A model generated the notes under the pieces. That model was not told the origin of the DNA, did no database searches, and worked only from the letters and a program-made list of their open reading frames with translations. The position numbers and the translations under genes are program-made. Positions 36,589-47,493 of a stretch of 64,000 bases of DNA are shown in pieces (within the stretch, counting starts at the first letter, position 1; each line of letters begins with the position of its first letter). Location of the stretch: positions 124,001-188,000 of the forward strand of contig NZ_BCNM01000002.1 of the NCBI RefSeq assembly GCF_001514495.1, read 5' to 3'. This DNA comes from Paenibacillus pabuli NBRC 13638 (GTDB lineage Bacteria; Bacillota; Bacilli; Paenibacillales; Paenibacillaceae).

Positions 36589-36950
36589 GTCAGGTTCCTC
36601 CTTTTCACGTAAATGATAAACTTGCCATTCGGACATCATATCATCACAGAAACAGGAAGGGCCGATTTTATTGTTCATTACCGGTGCCCTTTCGTTAGGG
36701 GGCTGAGCCGAAAATATGGATGGCATGTCCGGAACCCAAGCTGGTTTATTCCCGGTAACCAACAGTTGATCCGGAAAACAATATACGTTTGTTCCATTCT
36801 AACCTTCTCCTATTCCCAAACACGAACAATTTTGCTCCGCCTCTTTTGCAAGTCTGTTTTTATCATAGACAAGTTTATAGAAGAGAGTCAATCGGAGAAA
36901 GTGTCGAATGGAAATTATTTTAAAAAAAACCGCGAATTAGTTTCCACTCA

Positions 36951-36996
36951 AAACAAAAACGAAGCCTTTTCGCTCGATTGCGAATCAGCTTCGTTC
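36951..36996 (-). terminator. Terminator of the zinc-finger gene
   Basis: AACGAAGC (36958-36965) pairs with GCTTCGTT (36988-36995), with TTCGC/GCGAA inside; TTTTTG follows on the minus strand. Confidence 0.75.
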
Positions 36997-37030
36997 GTAT
37001 AAGTTTAAATTTTAAATTCTTCAATTCAAT

Positions 37031-37447
37031 CTATAGCCCACTCTTGTTATGCTGAATTTTGAGTCGCCGCTGACTCATCACGGCTAATCGGCGCTTGAGT
37101 TCGCTTTCCCATTTCTCATCCTTCATTTCCTTGGCAAGCCGGAGTAGATCCAGAGACATGTCGATCTGGCGCTGTACAATGACCATTCCTTCCTCGCTTT
37201 CACGATTCACGCAATTTTCAAAAATCGCATCTTCATCCTCTGTCACGTAATCTTGGAAATCAATCTCCGACGCACCATCTCCATGCGCATATTCGGCCAA
37301 AATTTCATATTCATTTTCCACTTTATAATGCACTTCCACCCGGTGACATACCGGACAAAACAGCAGGGGAACATTATGAACCTGGGTGCGGTAATGCTTC
37401 AGCGTGCCCTTTGTTCCCACCATACTTGCCCCACAACAGTAACTCAT
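37031..37447 (-). CDS. Small zinc-finger protein of unknown function
   Basis: The 138-residue protein has C4-C5 at the N-terminus and C31-P-V-C34, so one zinc knuckle is likely. An acidic middle (EDEDAIFEN) and a basic helical C-terminus (ESELKRRLAVMSQRRLKIQ) follow. I do not recognise the family by name. It is a single-gene unit with its own terminator. Confidence 0.7.
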   Translation of the reverse strand: MSYCCGASMVGTKGTLKHYRTQVHNVPLLFCPVCHRVEVHYKVENEYEILAEYAHGDGASEIDFQDYVTEDEDAIFENCVNRESEEGMVIVQRQIDMSLDLLRLAKEMKDEKWESELKRRLAVMSQRRLKIQHNKSGL

Positions 37448-37741
37448 TTTTGTTCACCCTCCTTATAACGTGCCGGGACTTTTTATTGGACATGCACGCC
37501 CGTACACTTCAAGCACTTCCGAAAAAGGAATAGTTCCATAGTGTATCACATTCTTGTACTAATTATAATTGCAGAGCACCGGAATAATTCCCGGGTTTCC
37601 ATACCCTATTCGCCTTAAAGCCCTTCGATTCCTCTTTCCAAAGAATAAAATGAGAGCTTACTTCTAATACATCATTACCACCTTTGTATCCCTGTTTAAA
37701 CACTTTTCTTTCTTAAGGGCTTATATTCGGACAAAAGGGTG
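37448..37741. other. Gene-free stretch between the zinc-finger and peroxiredoxin genes
   Basis: No coding frame with a ribosome site is visible. It must hold the promoter of the zinc-finger gene; an imperfect palindrome CCGGAATAATTCCCGG lies near 37578. Nothing else stands out. Confidence 0.5.
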
Positions 37742-37776
37742 AAAAAAGCCCTCAATCCCAGAAGGGATGAGGGCTT
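37742..37776 (-). terminator. Terminator of the peroxiredoxin gene
   Basis: GCCCTCA-TCCC pairs with GGGA-TGAGGGC around AGAA, followed by six T on the minus strand. Confidence 0.85.
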
Positions 37777-37805
37777 GAACCATAAACGTTCAAGTTCAAT
37801 CAGGC

Positions 37806-38345
37806 TTACAGGTTGCTGTCGCCTGGTTTCCAGTTCATTGCACACAATCCGCCGGATTGCAGTGCTTGCAGTACACGAAGTGTTTCTTCAACACTACGGC
37901 CTACATCGTTGTGGTTAACCACTTGGTATTTCAATTCGCCTTCTGGATCGATGATGAACAAGCCGCGCAGTGCAACGCCTTCTTCTTCAATCAGAACGCC
38001 ATAATCTTTAGCAACTTGTTTCGTGATGTCGGAAGCCAGTGGGAAGTTCAGTTGACCCAGGCCATTGCTATCTTTTGGAGTGTTGATCCAAGCTTTGTGG
38101 CTGTGTACGGAGTCCACGCTCACGCCAAGAATTTCTGTATCCAAAGCTTTGAATTGCTCCGAAGCATCACTCAAAGCTGTGATTTCTGTTGGGCACACAA
38201 AAGTGAAGTCCAAAGGATAAAAGAAAAATACGAGCCATTTGCCACGATAATCGGACAGTTTTACGGACCCAAAGTCTTGTCCATCTCCCGATACTGTTTC
38301 CATTGCAAAATCCGGTGCGGGTCTACCAACCAAACGTTCTGCCAT
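37806..38345 (-). CDS. Typical 2-Cys peroxiredoxin (YkuU/AhpC type)
   Basis: The 179-residue enzyme reduces hydrogen and organic peroxides. The peroxidatic cysteine is C51 in DFTFVCPTE and the resolving cysteine about C168 in GGLCAMNW, followed by KPG. This matches AhpC/Prx1-type enzymes and B. subtilis YkuU, with length as expected. No ahpF partner is adjacent. The ATG follows AAAGGAGG. A perfect PerR box upstream implies induction by peroxide. Confidence 0.92.
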   Translation of the reverse strand: MAERLVGRPAPDFAMETVSGDGQDFGSVKLSDYRGKWLVFFFYPLDFTFVCPTEITALSDASEQFKALDTEILGVSVDSVHSHKAWINTPKDSNGLGQLNFPLASDITKQVAKDYGVLIEEEGVALRGLFIIDPEGELKYQVVNHNDVGRSVEETLRVLQALQSGGLCAMNWKPGDSNL

Positions 38346-38468
38346 AATTAAAAATTCCTCCTTTGGTATTATGTAAGCACTCCATTTGAAATGCTCATCA
38401 TCAAGAAAAACGCGAACGCTTTTCCTGTAATTAAAATGGTTTGGTACTTGATAACAAGTACAAGTAAA

Positions 38469-38497
38469 ATGTTATCATCCGGACTTATCAAAGTCAA
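38469..38497 (-). promoter_or_regulatory. Sigma-A promoter of the peroxiredoxin gene
   Basis: TTGACT (38492-38497) and TAACAT (38469-38474) on the minus strand are 17 bases apart. Confidence 0.72.
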
Positions 38498-38516
38498 GAT
38501 TATAATCGTTGTTTTT

Positions 38517-38531
38517 TTATAATGATTATAA
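38517..38531 (-). promoter_or_regulatory. PerR box
   Basis: The 15 bases TTATAATGATTATAA match the PerR consensus TTATAATNATTATAA at every position. A second AT-rich half-site (GATTATAATC, 38498-38507) abuts the -35 box. Both lie upstream of the peroxiredoxin promoter. Confidence 0.85.
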
Positions 38532-38557
38532 ATAAGGATTTTTCGTGGCAAAAATCA

Positions 38558-38606
38558 TAAAGGAACAGCCCTCTGTACATTCCATAATTGGAAACAAAGG
38601 GCTGCC
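38558..38606 (-). terminator. Terminator of leuB
   Basis: CAGCCCTCTGT (38566-38576) pairs with ACAAAGGGCTG (38594-38604); TTCCTTTATG follows on the minus strand, a weak U tract. Confidence 0.65.
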
Positions 38607-38624
38607 ATGTTGTGGGTAATATAG

Positions 38625-39710
38625 TTACGCCTGTTTACGAATTGCTGCGACGATCAAATCGCCCATTTCGGTTGTGCTGATTGCTGTACTCTTGTCTACA
38701 GCAATATCACTCGTCCGGTGTCCTGCGTTCAACACATCAGACACAGCAGCTTCAATGGCATCCGCACCTTCTGCATAACCAAAGGTTGTACGGAACATCA
38801 GCGCCAGCGAGAGAATCGTTGCAATCGGATTAGCTAATCCTTGACCTGCAATATCCGGCGCAGAACCGTGTACCGGCTCATAGAGTCCGAAGCTGCCCTC
38901 TCCCAATGATGCAGATGCGAGCATACCGATGGAACCAGTCAGCATCGCTGCTTCATCACTCAAGATATCTCCGAACATGTTTTCCGTTACGATGACATCG
39001 AAGCTGGACGGACGACGCAGCAATTGCATCGCGCAGTTGTCCACAAGCACATGCTCCAGTTCAACATCCGGATAATCCGGTGCTACCCGGTTTACAACCT
39101 CGCGCCAGAGACGGGACGTTTCCAATACGTTGGCTTTGTCTACAGAAGCTAGCTTTTTGCGACGTCCTTGCGCAATTTCGAATGCCTGACGAACGATCCG
39201 CTCCACTTCTGTAACATTATATGCACACGTATCTACTGCCTCTTCGCCCTGTGCACTTTCACGTCTGAACTTCTCTCCGAAGTAGATACCACCTGTCAAC
39301 TCACGTACCACCATCAGATCTGTACCTTCAAGTACTTCAGGCTTCAGAGTTGAAGCATCCTTCAAGCAGTCAAATACTACAGCTGGACGAAGGTTGGAGA
39401 ACAATCCGAGCGCTTTGCGAATGCCCAGTAGGCCCGTTTCTGGACGTAATTCCTTGCTGTTGTTGTCCCATTTAGGACCGCCAACGGCTCCAAGCAGGAC
39501 CGCATCTGCACTTTTACATACCGTCAGCGTTTCTTCAGGAAGAGGTGTACCCTTCTCATCAATCGCGATTCCGCCGAACAGCGCATGCTCTGTCTCAAAA
39601 CGGTATCCGAACACGTCCTCCGTACGCTTGAGAACTTTCTCTGCCTCAGCTACAACTTCAGGACCAATTCCGTCGCCTGCAATTACTGCAATTTTTTTTA
39701 CATCTGCCAT
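38625..39710 (-). CDS. leuB: 3-isopropylmalate dehydrogenase
   Basis: The 361-residue enzyme oxidises and decarboxylates 3-isopropylmalate with NAD in leucine synthesis. Visible are [12 protein letters not shown] at the N-terminus, [10 protein letters not shown], and the metal/substrate motif [14 protein letters not shown], then [18 protein letters not shown]. The ATG at 39710 has GGAG 10 bases ahead. It is separated from leuA by an opposite-strand gene and a terminator, so it likely has its own promoter. leuC and leuD are not in the window. Confidence 0.95.
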   Translation of the reverse strand: MADVKKIAVIAGDGIGPEVVAEAEKVLKRTEDVFGYRFETEHALFGGIAIDEKGTPLPEETLTVCKSADAVLLGAVGGPKWDNNSKELRPETGLLGIRKALGLFSNLRPAVVFDCLKDASTLKPEVLEGTDLMVVRELTGGIYFGEKFRRESAQGEEAVDTCAYNVTEVERIVRQAFEIAQGRRKKLASVDKANVLETSRLWREVVNRVAPDYPDVELEHVLVDNCAMQLLRRPSSFDVIVTENMFGDILSDEAAMLTGSIGMLASASLGEGSFGLYEPVHGSAPDIAGQGLANPIATILSLALMFRTTFGYAEGADAIEAAVSDVLNAGHRTSDIAVDKSTAISTTEMGDLIVAAIRKQA

Positions 39711-39868
39711 GGGTTGTCCACTCCTTATATGCATTCATTCGGTTATTCACATCAATATTAACGTGTCATTTTTAACTCTCTCTTTTGTATCATATTCGAA
39801 GGTGATTTGACCAAGATATACAATCTATGACTTTAATAGTTTTTGCCTATAAGCTGAAATTAGATTAG

Positions 39869-39897
39869 TTGTTTAGTACCTTTGACTGGGTTAAAAT
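39869..39897 (+). promoter_or_regulatory. Probable promoter of the aldo/keto reductase
   Basis: TTGTTT (39869-39874) and TAAAAT (39892-39897), spaced by 17 bases, lie 45 bases ahead of the ATG. Confidence 0.5.
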
Positions 39898-39941
39898 GAA
39901 GCCTGTAGACAAATTCAGGTAACTCAGGAGGGATTGCAATC

Positions 39942-40922
39942 ATGCAATACACGTACTTGGGAAAGTCAGGTCTTAAAGTCAGCCGGATCTGTCTCGGCAC
40001 GATGAACTTTGGTCCTGCTACAGACGAAAAGGAAGCATTCCGGATCATGGATGCAGCACTCGATGCCGGTGTGAATTTTTTTGATACCGCTAACATTTAC
40101 GGCTGGGGCGAAAATTCAGGTCTCACCGAGGAGATCATTGGACGCTGGTTTAAACAGGGCGGCGGCAGACGTGAAAAAGTCGTGCTCGCCACCAAAGTCT
40201 ATGGATCGATGCATGACGATACAGACGGTCCAAACAACGATGCAGGTCTCTCCGCCTACAAAATCAGACGCCATCTGGAGGGTTCCCTCCGCCGTCTGCA
40301 AACCGATCATATTGAACTGTACCAGATGCACCATGTGGATCCCGCCATCTCATGGGACGAGCTCTGGGGTGCGTTCGAGAACGCTGTCCATCAGGGCAAA
40401 ATTGGTTATGTAGGTTCGAGTAACTTTGCCGGTTGGCAGATTGCCGTTGCCCAAAGCGAAGCCAAGAACCGCCATTTCCTCGGCCTTGTGTCCGAGCAGC
40501 ATAAGTACAGCCTCAACTGCCGTTTGCCTGAACTCGAAGTATTGCCCGCAGCGAAAGAACTAGGTCTTGGTGTTATTCCCTGGAGTCCACTTGACGGTGG
40601 GTTACTGGGACGCAATGCACTCCAGAAGCTGGAAGGTACACGCAGTGGGGGCATTGCTGAGCGAATCGAGTCCCATCAAACTCAGCTGGAACAGTTCGCA
40701 GCACTCTGCCGTGAACTCGGTGAACCGCAAGATACTGTCGCTTTGGCCTGGGTTGCCGCCAATCCGGCAGTTACCGCACCGATTATCGGGCCGCGTACGC
40801 TGGAACAGTTTGAAACTGCGCTTAAATGTCTGGATGTCACTTTGGATGAATCGGTCCTCAAACGTCTGGATGAAATCTTCCCGGGACCAGGAGGACAAGC
40901 TCCGAACGCATACGCTTGGTAA
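39942..40922 (+). CDS. Aldo/keto reductase
   Basis: This 326-residue NADPH-dependent oxidoreductase belongs to the aldo/keto reductase superfamily (AKR). The catalytic tetrad appears as D in FFDTANIYG (with Tyr), K in VVLATKVYG and H in LYQMHHVD; the cofactor segment (APIIGPRTLEQFE) is near the C-terminus. It resembles the YrpG/YcsN-like oxidoreductases of Bacillus. It runs opposite to and between leuA and leuB, with no obvious metabolic link to leucine synthesis. Confidence 0.9.
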   Translation: MQYTYLGKSGLKVSRICLGTMNFGPATDEKEAFRIMDAALDAGVNFFDTANIYGWGENSGLTEEIIGRWFKQGGGRREKVVLATKVYGSMHDDTDGPNNDAGLSAYKIRRHLEGSLRRLQTDHIELYQMHHVDPAISWDELWGAFENAVHQGKIGYVGSSNFAGWQIAVAQSEAKNRHFLGLVSEQHKYSLNCRLPELEVLPAAKELGLGVIPWSPLDGGLLGRNALQKLEGTRSGGIAERIESHQTQLEQFAALCRELGEPQDTVALAWVAANPAVTAPIIGPRTLEQFETALKCLDVTLDESVLKRLDEIFPGPGGQAPNAYAW

Positions 40923-40997
40923 ACGTAAAAAAGCTTAACCGATTATGTCCTTTTAATGAACTATATTGATTTTCCGTTTATCCTATCAAGTAACAGC

Positions 40998-41041
40998 AAA
41001 AAAGTCTGACCCTCCAGAGATTTGTGGGTCAGACTTTTTAT
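40998..41041. terminator. Bidirectional terminator between the reductase gene and leuA
   Basis: AAAAAGTCTGACCC and GGGTCAGACTTTTT pair around a short loop, giving U tracts on both strands. Confidence 0.88.
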
Positions 41042-41144
41042 GTACCTCACTGAACTGCAATGCACGGTGGCTGAACTCCATCTCACCATCTGCGTTCAGC
41101 ACCAAAACAGTCCAATGAAGAATTATGCTTGCTGCAAATGGGTG

Positions 41145-42686
41145 TTACAGGTTGACATTAACACGATTTGTATACGTCTTGCGTTTTTCAATTAACTTGT
41201 TCAATCCATCGACATAAGCACGTGCACTGGCACCCAGAATATCGGTGCTAACGCCACGTCCTTGTACAGATATTTGGTTTTGGGTAAGTACGACGTGTAC
41301 CTCACCCAATGCATCCTTACCATGCGTAACCGATTTGATCGAATAGTCGGATAACGTTACCTCTTCCCCGCTCACTTGGTCAATCGCATTGTAAATGGCA
41401 TCTACCGATCCGTTTCCTTCTGCTTGTTGTTCCACCGTATCACCATCAAGTGTAGCAATACGAACTTTAGCCGTTGGAATGGATTCATCACCATACGTCA
41501 CAAAGATGGATTCCAGCTTGAATACCTCTGGCGCATCCTGCAATTTCTCTTCGATGACCGCCAGCAAATCTTCATCTGTCACTTCTTTTTTCTTGTCAGC
41601 CAGATCTTTGAACTGGGCAAAAGCACGGTTCAATGCTTCATCTTCCAGTTCATAACCGAGCTCAATCAAGCGCTCACGGAATGCATGACGTCCCGAGTGT
41701 TTACCCAGTACGAGCTTGCTTTCCTTCAGACCGATGGTCTCTGGCGTCATAATTTCGTAGGTTGTTTTCTCCTTCAGCATGCCATCCTGGTGAATTCCGG
41801 ATTCGTGTGCAAACGCATTCGCACCAACAATCGCTTTATTCCCAGGCACAACCATACCTGTCAAACGACTCACGAGACGACTGGTCCGAGCAATTTCAGA
41901 CAGTTGCAGCGAAGTCTTCGCCTGGAAAAATTCCTGACGTGTCTCCAGTGCCATGGCAATCTCTTCAATGGCAGTATTACCAGCACGTTCACCGATTCCG
42001 TTAATGGTGCCCTCAATTTGATCGGCTCCATTCAGGATCGCTGCGAGTGTGTTGGCAGTAGCCATCCCAAGGTCATTATGACAATGTGCACTCAGCTGCA
42101 CCTTATCAATGTTGTTTACGTTTTCTTTGAGATGTTTAAAAATATTTCCGTACTCATATGGGCTCAGATAGCCCACCGTATCCGGGATATTCACAACGGC
42201 TGCGCCTTCTTCCACAGCCATATTCACCATCTCAACGAGAAAATCATATTCCGTGCGACCTGCATCCTCCAACGAGAATTCAATCTTCGAAAAAGTTTTC
42301 TTCGCATAACGAATTGCGGAACGTGCTGTATTCAGAACCTGGCCTTTATCCATGCGCAATTTGTGATGACGATGAATGGGTGAAGTTGCCAAAAAGATAT
42401 GGATGCACGGGTCCTGAGCGCCCTTCAGCGCCTCTTTTACCGCATCAATATCCTGCTCTCTTGAGCGGGACAAACCAATAACGGTAACGTTTTTGACCGC
42501 TTTGGCAACGGCATTGACTGCCGCCAGATCGCCTGGAGATGCCGCCGGAAAACCGGCTTCCATTCGGTCAATACCAAGCCGTTCGAGCTGGTGGGCAATT
42601 TCCACCTTTTCACGAGTGTTCAGATTGACTCCCGGGGATTGCTCTCCATCACGCAGCGTTGTGTCAAATACATAGATTTTACGCAC
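41145..42686 (-). CDS. leuA: 2-isopropylmalate synthase
   Basis: The 513-residue enzyme condenses acetyl-CoA with 2-oxoisovalerate, the first step of leucine synthesis. The catalytic motif DTTLRDGEQSPG lies at the N-terminus, HCHNDLGMA carries metal ligands, and GIGERAGN follows. The C-terminal regulatory domain (from about residue 380) with the leucine site is present, so feedback control is expected. The start is GTG at 42686, eight bases after AGGAGG; an earlier GTG overlaps the ribosome site. Confidence 0.95.
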   Translation of the reverse strand: MRKIYVFDTTLRDGEQSPGVNLNTREKVEIAHQLERLGIDRMEAGFPAASPGDLAAVNAVAKAVKNVTVIGLSRSREQDIDAVKEALKGAQDPCIHIFLATSPIHRHHKLRMDKGQVLNTARSAIRYAKKTFSKIEFSLEDAGRTEYDFLVEMVNMAVEEGAAVVNIPDTVGYLSPYEYGNIFKHLKENVNNIDKVQLSAHCHNDLGMATANTLAAILNGADQIEGTINGIGERAGNTAIEEIAMALETRQEFFQAKTSLQLSEIARTSRLVSRLTGMVVPGNKAIVGANAFAHESGIHQDGMLKEKTTYEIMTPETIGLKESKLVLGKHSGRHAFRERLIELGYELEDEALNRAFAQFKDLADKKKEVTDEDLLAVIEEKLQDAPEVFKLESIFVTYGDESIPTAKVRIATLDGDTVEQQAEGNGSVDAIYNAIDQVSGEEVTLSDYSIKSVTHGKDALGEVHVVLTQNQISVQGRGVSTDILGASARAYVDGLNKLIEKRKTYTNRVNVNL

Positions 42687-42734
42687 GCCTCGCACCTCCT
42701 AGACTTGTAATGTATGGCTTTCTTCTAAACCAGC

Positions 42735-42767
42735 AATAGCGGCACACGCATATGCACGGCCGCTATT
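42735..42767 (-). other. Hairpin between ilvC and leuA
   Basis: AATAGCGGC (42735-42743) pairs with GCCGCTATT (42759-42767). No U tract follows, so it looks like an mRNA stabilising or processing element and not a terminator. Confidence 0.5.
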
Positions 42768-42801
42768 CCCGGTTAAAGCTGTAAGTTCTCTTAAAATACA
42801 T

Positions 42802-42905
42802 GTTCAAAAAGTCAACGATTCAGCACCGAGAAGGTGAACGCAAGATTCGATGTCGAGTTCGCTTCGCGGGCTACTTCGTGATCAATTGGGGACTTTTTGA
42901 ATAAC
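42802..42905. repeat. Palindromic repeat element of about 104 bases
   Basis: The ends GTTCAAAAAGTC (42802-42813) and GACTTTTTGAAT (42891-42902) are inverted copies with 11 of 12 bases matching, enclosing a body with smaller palindromes. It lies between ilvC and leuA. It looks like the small dispersed repeats of Paenibacillus, from memory and not proven here. Confidence 0.55.
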
Positions 42906-42921
42906 CTCTAAAAGGCGATGC

Positions 42922-44042
<1,121 letters not shown>

Positions 44043-44212
44043 GCGGGGGTGTGGCTGTATTGTCAAGCGTTACATCGCTAAAATGTCGAATTGCAGCTAA
44101 TACGGGACTGGCACTTCATTTAAGATTAACAGCATCTATTCTGCTCTCTGTAGCTACCGTACTGAGTTATCCTGAGAAGATGATCAGACCCTGCATTTTT
44201 CAATATAATTAA

Positions 44213-44695
44213 TTATGCGTTGCCCCGAACCAATGCAGTTACGCCTGTACGTGACAGTTCGCGAATGCCGTATGGCTTGAGCAATTCGATCATCGCATCA
44301 ATTTTATCCGTATCTCCGACCGCCTGTACAATTAGGCTGCCTGGACCGACATCGACAACCGATGCACGGAAAGTCTCAACTACACCGAGAATTTCAGGAC
44401 GTTCCGACGGCTCAGCCTTCACCTTGATCAACGCAAGTTCACGGGCTACCATCGGTTTCAGACTGAAATCAACCACTTTGATGACATCGATGATTTTGTA
44501 CAACTGCTTTTCAATCTGTTCCAACGTTTTGTCATCACCAATCGTCACAATAACCATCCTTGACAAGCCTGGTTCCTCGGATTGACCTACCGTTATACTC
44601 TCAATGTTGAATCCTCGTCGACCGAACAACCCCGATACCCGCTGAAGGACGCCTGGCTGATCGTTGACCAATATCGAAATCGTATGTCTTATCAT
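44213..44695 (-). CDS. ilvN: Acetolactate synthase small (regulatory) subunit
   Basis: The 160-residue protein has an N-terminal ACT domain ([29 protein letters not shown]) and the IlvN/IlvH C-terminal domain. It binds the catalytic subunit and confers valine feedback inhibition. Its ATG overlaps the ilvB stop codon as ATGA, so synthesis is coupled. It is also named ilvH. Confidence 0.95.
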   Translation of the reverse strand: MIRHTISILVNDQPGVLQRVSGLFGRRGFNIESITVGQSEEPGLSRMVIVTIGDDKTLEQIEKQLYKIIDVIKVVDFSLKPMVARELALIKVKAEPSERPEILGVVETFRASVVDVGPGSLIVQAVGDTDKIDAMIELLKPYGIRELSRTGVTALVRGNA

Positions 44696-46443
44696 TCTTC
44701 AGCATCCCCCATCAGCATTTGATCGATTGTCGCCCCTTGCGGAACCATTGGATACACATTTTCTTCCTTGCGTACTACGAATTCAACAACGACCGGTCCC
44801 GGAGTATCCAGGGCTTCCTGCCATGCACGCTCGGCTTCTTCCTTGTTGGTTGCACGCAATCCTTTTACTCCATAAGCTTCGGCAAGTTTCACAAAATCAG
44901 GACTTCCTGCCAGATCGATATGGCTGTAACGATTCTCATAGATAATCTCTTGCCACTGACGCACCATTCCAAGCACCTGATTGTTAATGATAACAATTTT
45001 TACCGGAATGTTGTTAATGGCACAAATCGCGAGTTCCTGAGAACACATCTGCATGCCGCCGTCACCGTTAATGGAAATAACGAGCCTGTCCGGGTTGGCC
45101 ATCTGAGCACCGATTGCAGAAGGGAATCCAAAGCCCATTGTTCCAAGTCCACCAGAAGTTACCCATGAACGCGGCTGATTGAATTTGTAGTATTGTGCTG
45201 CCCACATTTGGTGCTGTCCTACGTCTGTAGTCACAATTGCTTCGCCTTTGGTAGTATCATTCAGCATTTCAATAACCCATTGTGGTTTCAGCACTTCATC
45301 TGAATCCGTGTAGCTGTAAGGTTTTTCTTGTTTCCACTGCTTGATCTGGTCTCTCCACGCATCTGCACGTTCTGCACGCTGAACTTCCTTGTTCGCTATT
45401 TCGAGCACCGTCTTCACATCACCAACGATTGGAATGTCGGTTGCAATGTTTTTGCCAATTTCAGCCGGATCAATATCGATGTGAACAATTTTGGCATGTG
45501 GAGCGAACCCGTCCAGCTTGCCTGTTACCCGATCATCGAAACGCGCTCCAATGTTGATCAGCAAATCTGCTTTTTGAATCGCCTGATTGGAAGTGTATGT
45601 TCCGTGCATACCCGGCATCCCGGTCCACAATTCATGACCACTCGGGAAAGCCCCTAGTCCGAGAAGTGTTGTCGTAATTGGGATACCCGTCTTCTCCACG
45701 AATTCGAACAGTTCTTCATGTCCACCTGAGTAAACCACGCCGCCGCCTGCTAGAATCATCGGACGTTCTGCTTCCTGAATAGCTTGAGCCAATCGATCCA
45801 CCTGAAGTTTATTTGGTACAGTCCGCGGGTTATACCCTCTCAATATAACAGGTTCAGTCATCGGTTCAAACAACGTTTTGTTAGCCGATACATCCTTCGG
45901 AATATCGATCAGTACCGGACCTTTACGACCCGTATTGGCAATGTGGAATGCCTCATGAATGACACGTGGCAGATCCTTTACGTCTTTTACCAGATAACTG
46001 TGTTTGGTAATTGGCATCGTAATTCCGGTAATGTCTGCTTCCTGGAAAGCATCCGAGCCAATCAGGCTGGAAATAACATTTCCTGTAATGACTACGAGTG
46101 GTACAGAATCCATATATGCCGTTGCAATACCGGTAACCAGATTGGTTGCTCCTGGTCCGGAGGTAGCGATACAAACACCGACTTTTCCACTAGCTCGTGC
46201 ATATCCATCAGCTGCATGGATGGCACCTTGTTCGTGACGGGTTAACACATGCTTGAAGTCCTCGAAACCATACATCGCATCGTAAATGTACAACACTGCG
46301 CCGCCCGGGTAACCAAAAACGCACTCTACACCTTCCAGCAACAAGCTTCTCAGCAGAATTTCGGAACCGCTAATGACCTCCGGCTTCATCCATTTTTCAC
46401 GTAATTCATCTGTCGATCGTACTTCTGGAATTTGAGCTCCCAT
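44692..46443 (-). CDS. ilvB: Acetolactate synthase catalytic subunit
   Basis: The 583-residue ThDP enzyme condenses two pyruvates, or pyruvate with 2-oxobutyrate. The catalytic glutamate is in [10 protein letters not shown]...[18 protein letters not shown]; the ThDP motif is NGDGGMQMC...[12 protein letters not shown]. It starts at an ATG with GAGGAGG seven bases ahead. It heads the ilvB-ilvN-ilvC-leuA unit under a leucine T-box. Confidence 0.96.
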   Translation of the reverse strand: MGAQIPEVRSTDELREKWMKPEVISGSEILLRSLLLEGVECVFGYPGGAVLYIYDAMYGFEDFKHVLTRHEQGAIHAADGYARASGKVGVCIATSGPGATNLVTGIATAYMDSVPLVVITGNVISSLIGSDAFQEADITGITMPITKHSYLVKDVKDLPRVIHEAFHIANTGRKGPVLIDIPKDVSANKTLFEPMTEPVILRGYNPRTVPNKLQVDRLAQAIQEAERPMILAGGGVVYSGGHEELFEFVEKTGIPITTTLLGLGAFPSGHELWTGMPGMHGTYTSNQAIQKADLLINIGARFDDRVTGKLDGFAPHAKIVHIDIDPAEIGKNIATDIPIVGDVKTVLEIANKEVQRAERADAWRDQIKQWKQEKPYSYTDSDEVLKPQWVIEMLNDTTKGEAIVTTDVGQHQMWAAQYYKFNQPRSWVTSGGLGTMGFGFPSAIGAQMANPDRLVISINGDGGMQMCSQELAICAINNIPVKIVIINNQVLGMVRQWQEIIYENRYSHIDLAGSPDFVKLAEAYGVKGLRATNKEEAERAWQEALDTPGPVVVEFVVRKEENVYPMVPQGATIDQMLMGDAEE

Positions 46444-46489
46444 TAGTCATCCTCCTCTCGGAATTTACATCATTCTGACATTTAAAGTT

Positions 46490-46851
46490 ACAAAAAAAAC
46501 CTTCCATCCCTGCAAACAAGTTCATGCTTGCGAGGGACGAAAGGTTATTGCTTCCGTGGTACCACCCAACTTTGTCCGAAATTTCGCAATAACGGACCTT
46601 ACCAGGTACAAAAAACGATAGATCAAACGACATAGCCGTTCTCCATACCTGTTGTCTGTAACGCAGACATACGATTTTCCCTAATAACCAAATGGAGTGA
46701 CATCCAATGCTTTTCAGGAAAACAGCTCCGAGGTGAGCTCGTATATAAGGGGTAATGGTGGTGGTTTCAGCAATTCCAGCCACTCTCTGAGCAAAAGAGC
46801 CCTTAAAACTTCGTCCTCTTCATAGCCGATGAAATATTCTCGTTAAATGTT
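46490..46851 (-). promoter_or_regulatory. T-box leader (Leu) of the ilv-leu operon
   Basis: The minus strand carries the T-box core GGGTGGTACCACGG near 46555-46570 and a terminator stem with eight T ending near 46490. The stem I specifier loop holds CTC (Leu) at 46735-46737 in CGAG-CTC-ACCTCGGAG. Uncharged leucine tRNA should prevent termination. Confidence 0.93.
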
Positions 46852-46857
46852 AGGAAC

Positions 46858-46887
46858 ATTATATGATTCCTCTAACCGATAAGTCAA
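46858..46887 (-). promoter_or_regulatory. Sigma-A promoter of the ilv-leu operon
   Basis: TTGACT (46882-46887) and TATAAT (46858-46863) on the minus strand are 18 bases apart, directly ahead of the T-box. Confidence 0.85.
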
Positions 46888-47040
46888 TACCCCTTTTGTA
46901 TAAAAATTCAGAACGTCCCTAAACCTTCATCTCCAGCCTTTACCGTTCCCCCCATCTCTGCGCTTCATTCAGTCACCTTTTAACTTCTCTCAAGCATAGG
47001 ATATACGAGCAGCACGACTGGTCTTGAAAGGAGGCTTCCC

Positions 47041-47487
47041 ATGGTGATTCGGCAACGCAACTCCAAGCTGGATGATGCCGCCATTATGAGGCTGATTGAC
47101 TCTCAACTTGTTCCTTTATCTCATATGAGCGAAATTGAAATCAATAAAATACGCAAAGAAATACCCCTGCGAATGAACAGGGGCATGACCTTTGTTGTCT
47201 CACCAGAGCCAGACAAAGAAGCTGTTGCATTCATCCATTTTCTCATGCATGGTGAACTGCTTTATGTGGATATGATGGCTGTTACCACCAAAGAACAGCG
47301 AAAGCGATACGGACAGACTTTGCTGCACAGAGCCGAAAACTTCGCTGCATCTCGAGGCTGCAAAAGATCCAAAGTTATGGTGGATGAAGGCAATGCAAAG
47401 GGACTCCAATTTTACCAGAAAAATGGATATATCACCATTAGATACATTATGTTAAGCCGATGTTATGAGTTGGAAAAAAGGCTGTAA
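47041..47487 (+). CDS. GNAT-family N-acetyltransferase
   Basis: The 148-residue protein shows the GNAT fold: a central beta strand LLYVDMMAV, the acetyl-CoA loop TKEQRKRYGQTLLHRA (a variant of Q/R-x-x-G-x-G/A), and the late strand-helix GNAKGLQFYQKNGYITI. The substrate is unknown. The ATG at 47041 follows AAAGGAGG. It stands alone, divergent from the ilv operon. Confidence 0.85.
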   Translation: MVIRQRNSKLDDAAIMRLIDSQLVPLSHMSEIEINKIRKEIPLRMNRGMTFVVSPEPDKEAVAFIHFLMHGELLYVDMMAVTTKEQRKRYGQTLLHRAENFAASRGCKRSKVMVDEGNAKGLQFYQKNGYITIRYIMLSRCYELEKRL

Positions 47488-47493
47488 TGCGGC

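Noticed and set aside
36589..36762. 58-residue N-terminal extension of the histidine kinase
   Set aside because: AAAGGAGG stands inside the extension, eight bases before the internal ATG, and the extension has no recognisable domain.
41376..42383. 335-codon plus-strand frame opposite leuA
   Set aside because: Shadow of leuA; composition is random and Cys/His-rich.
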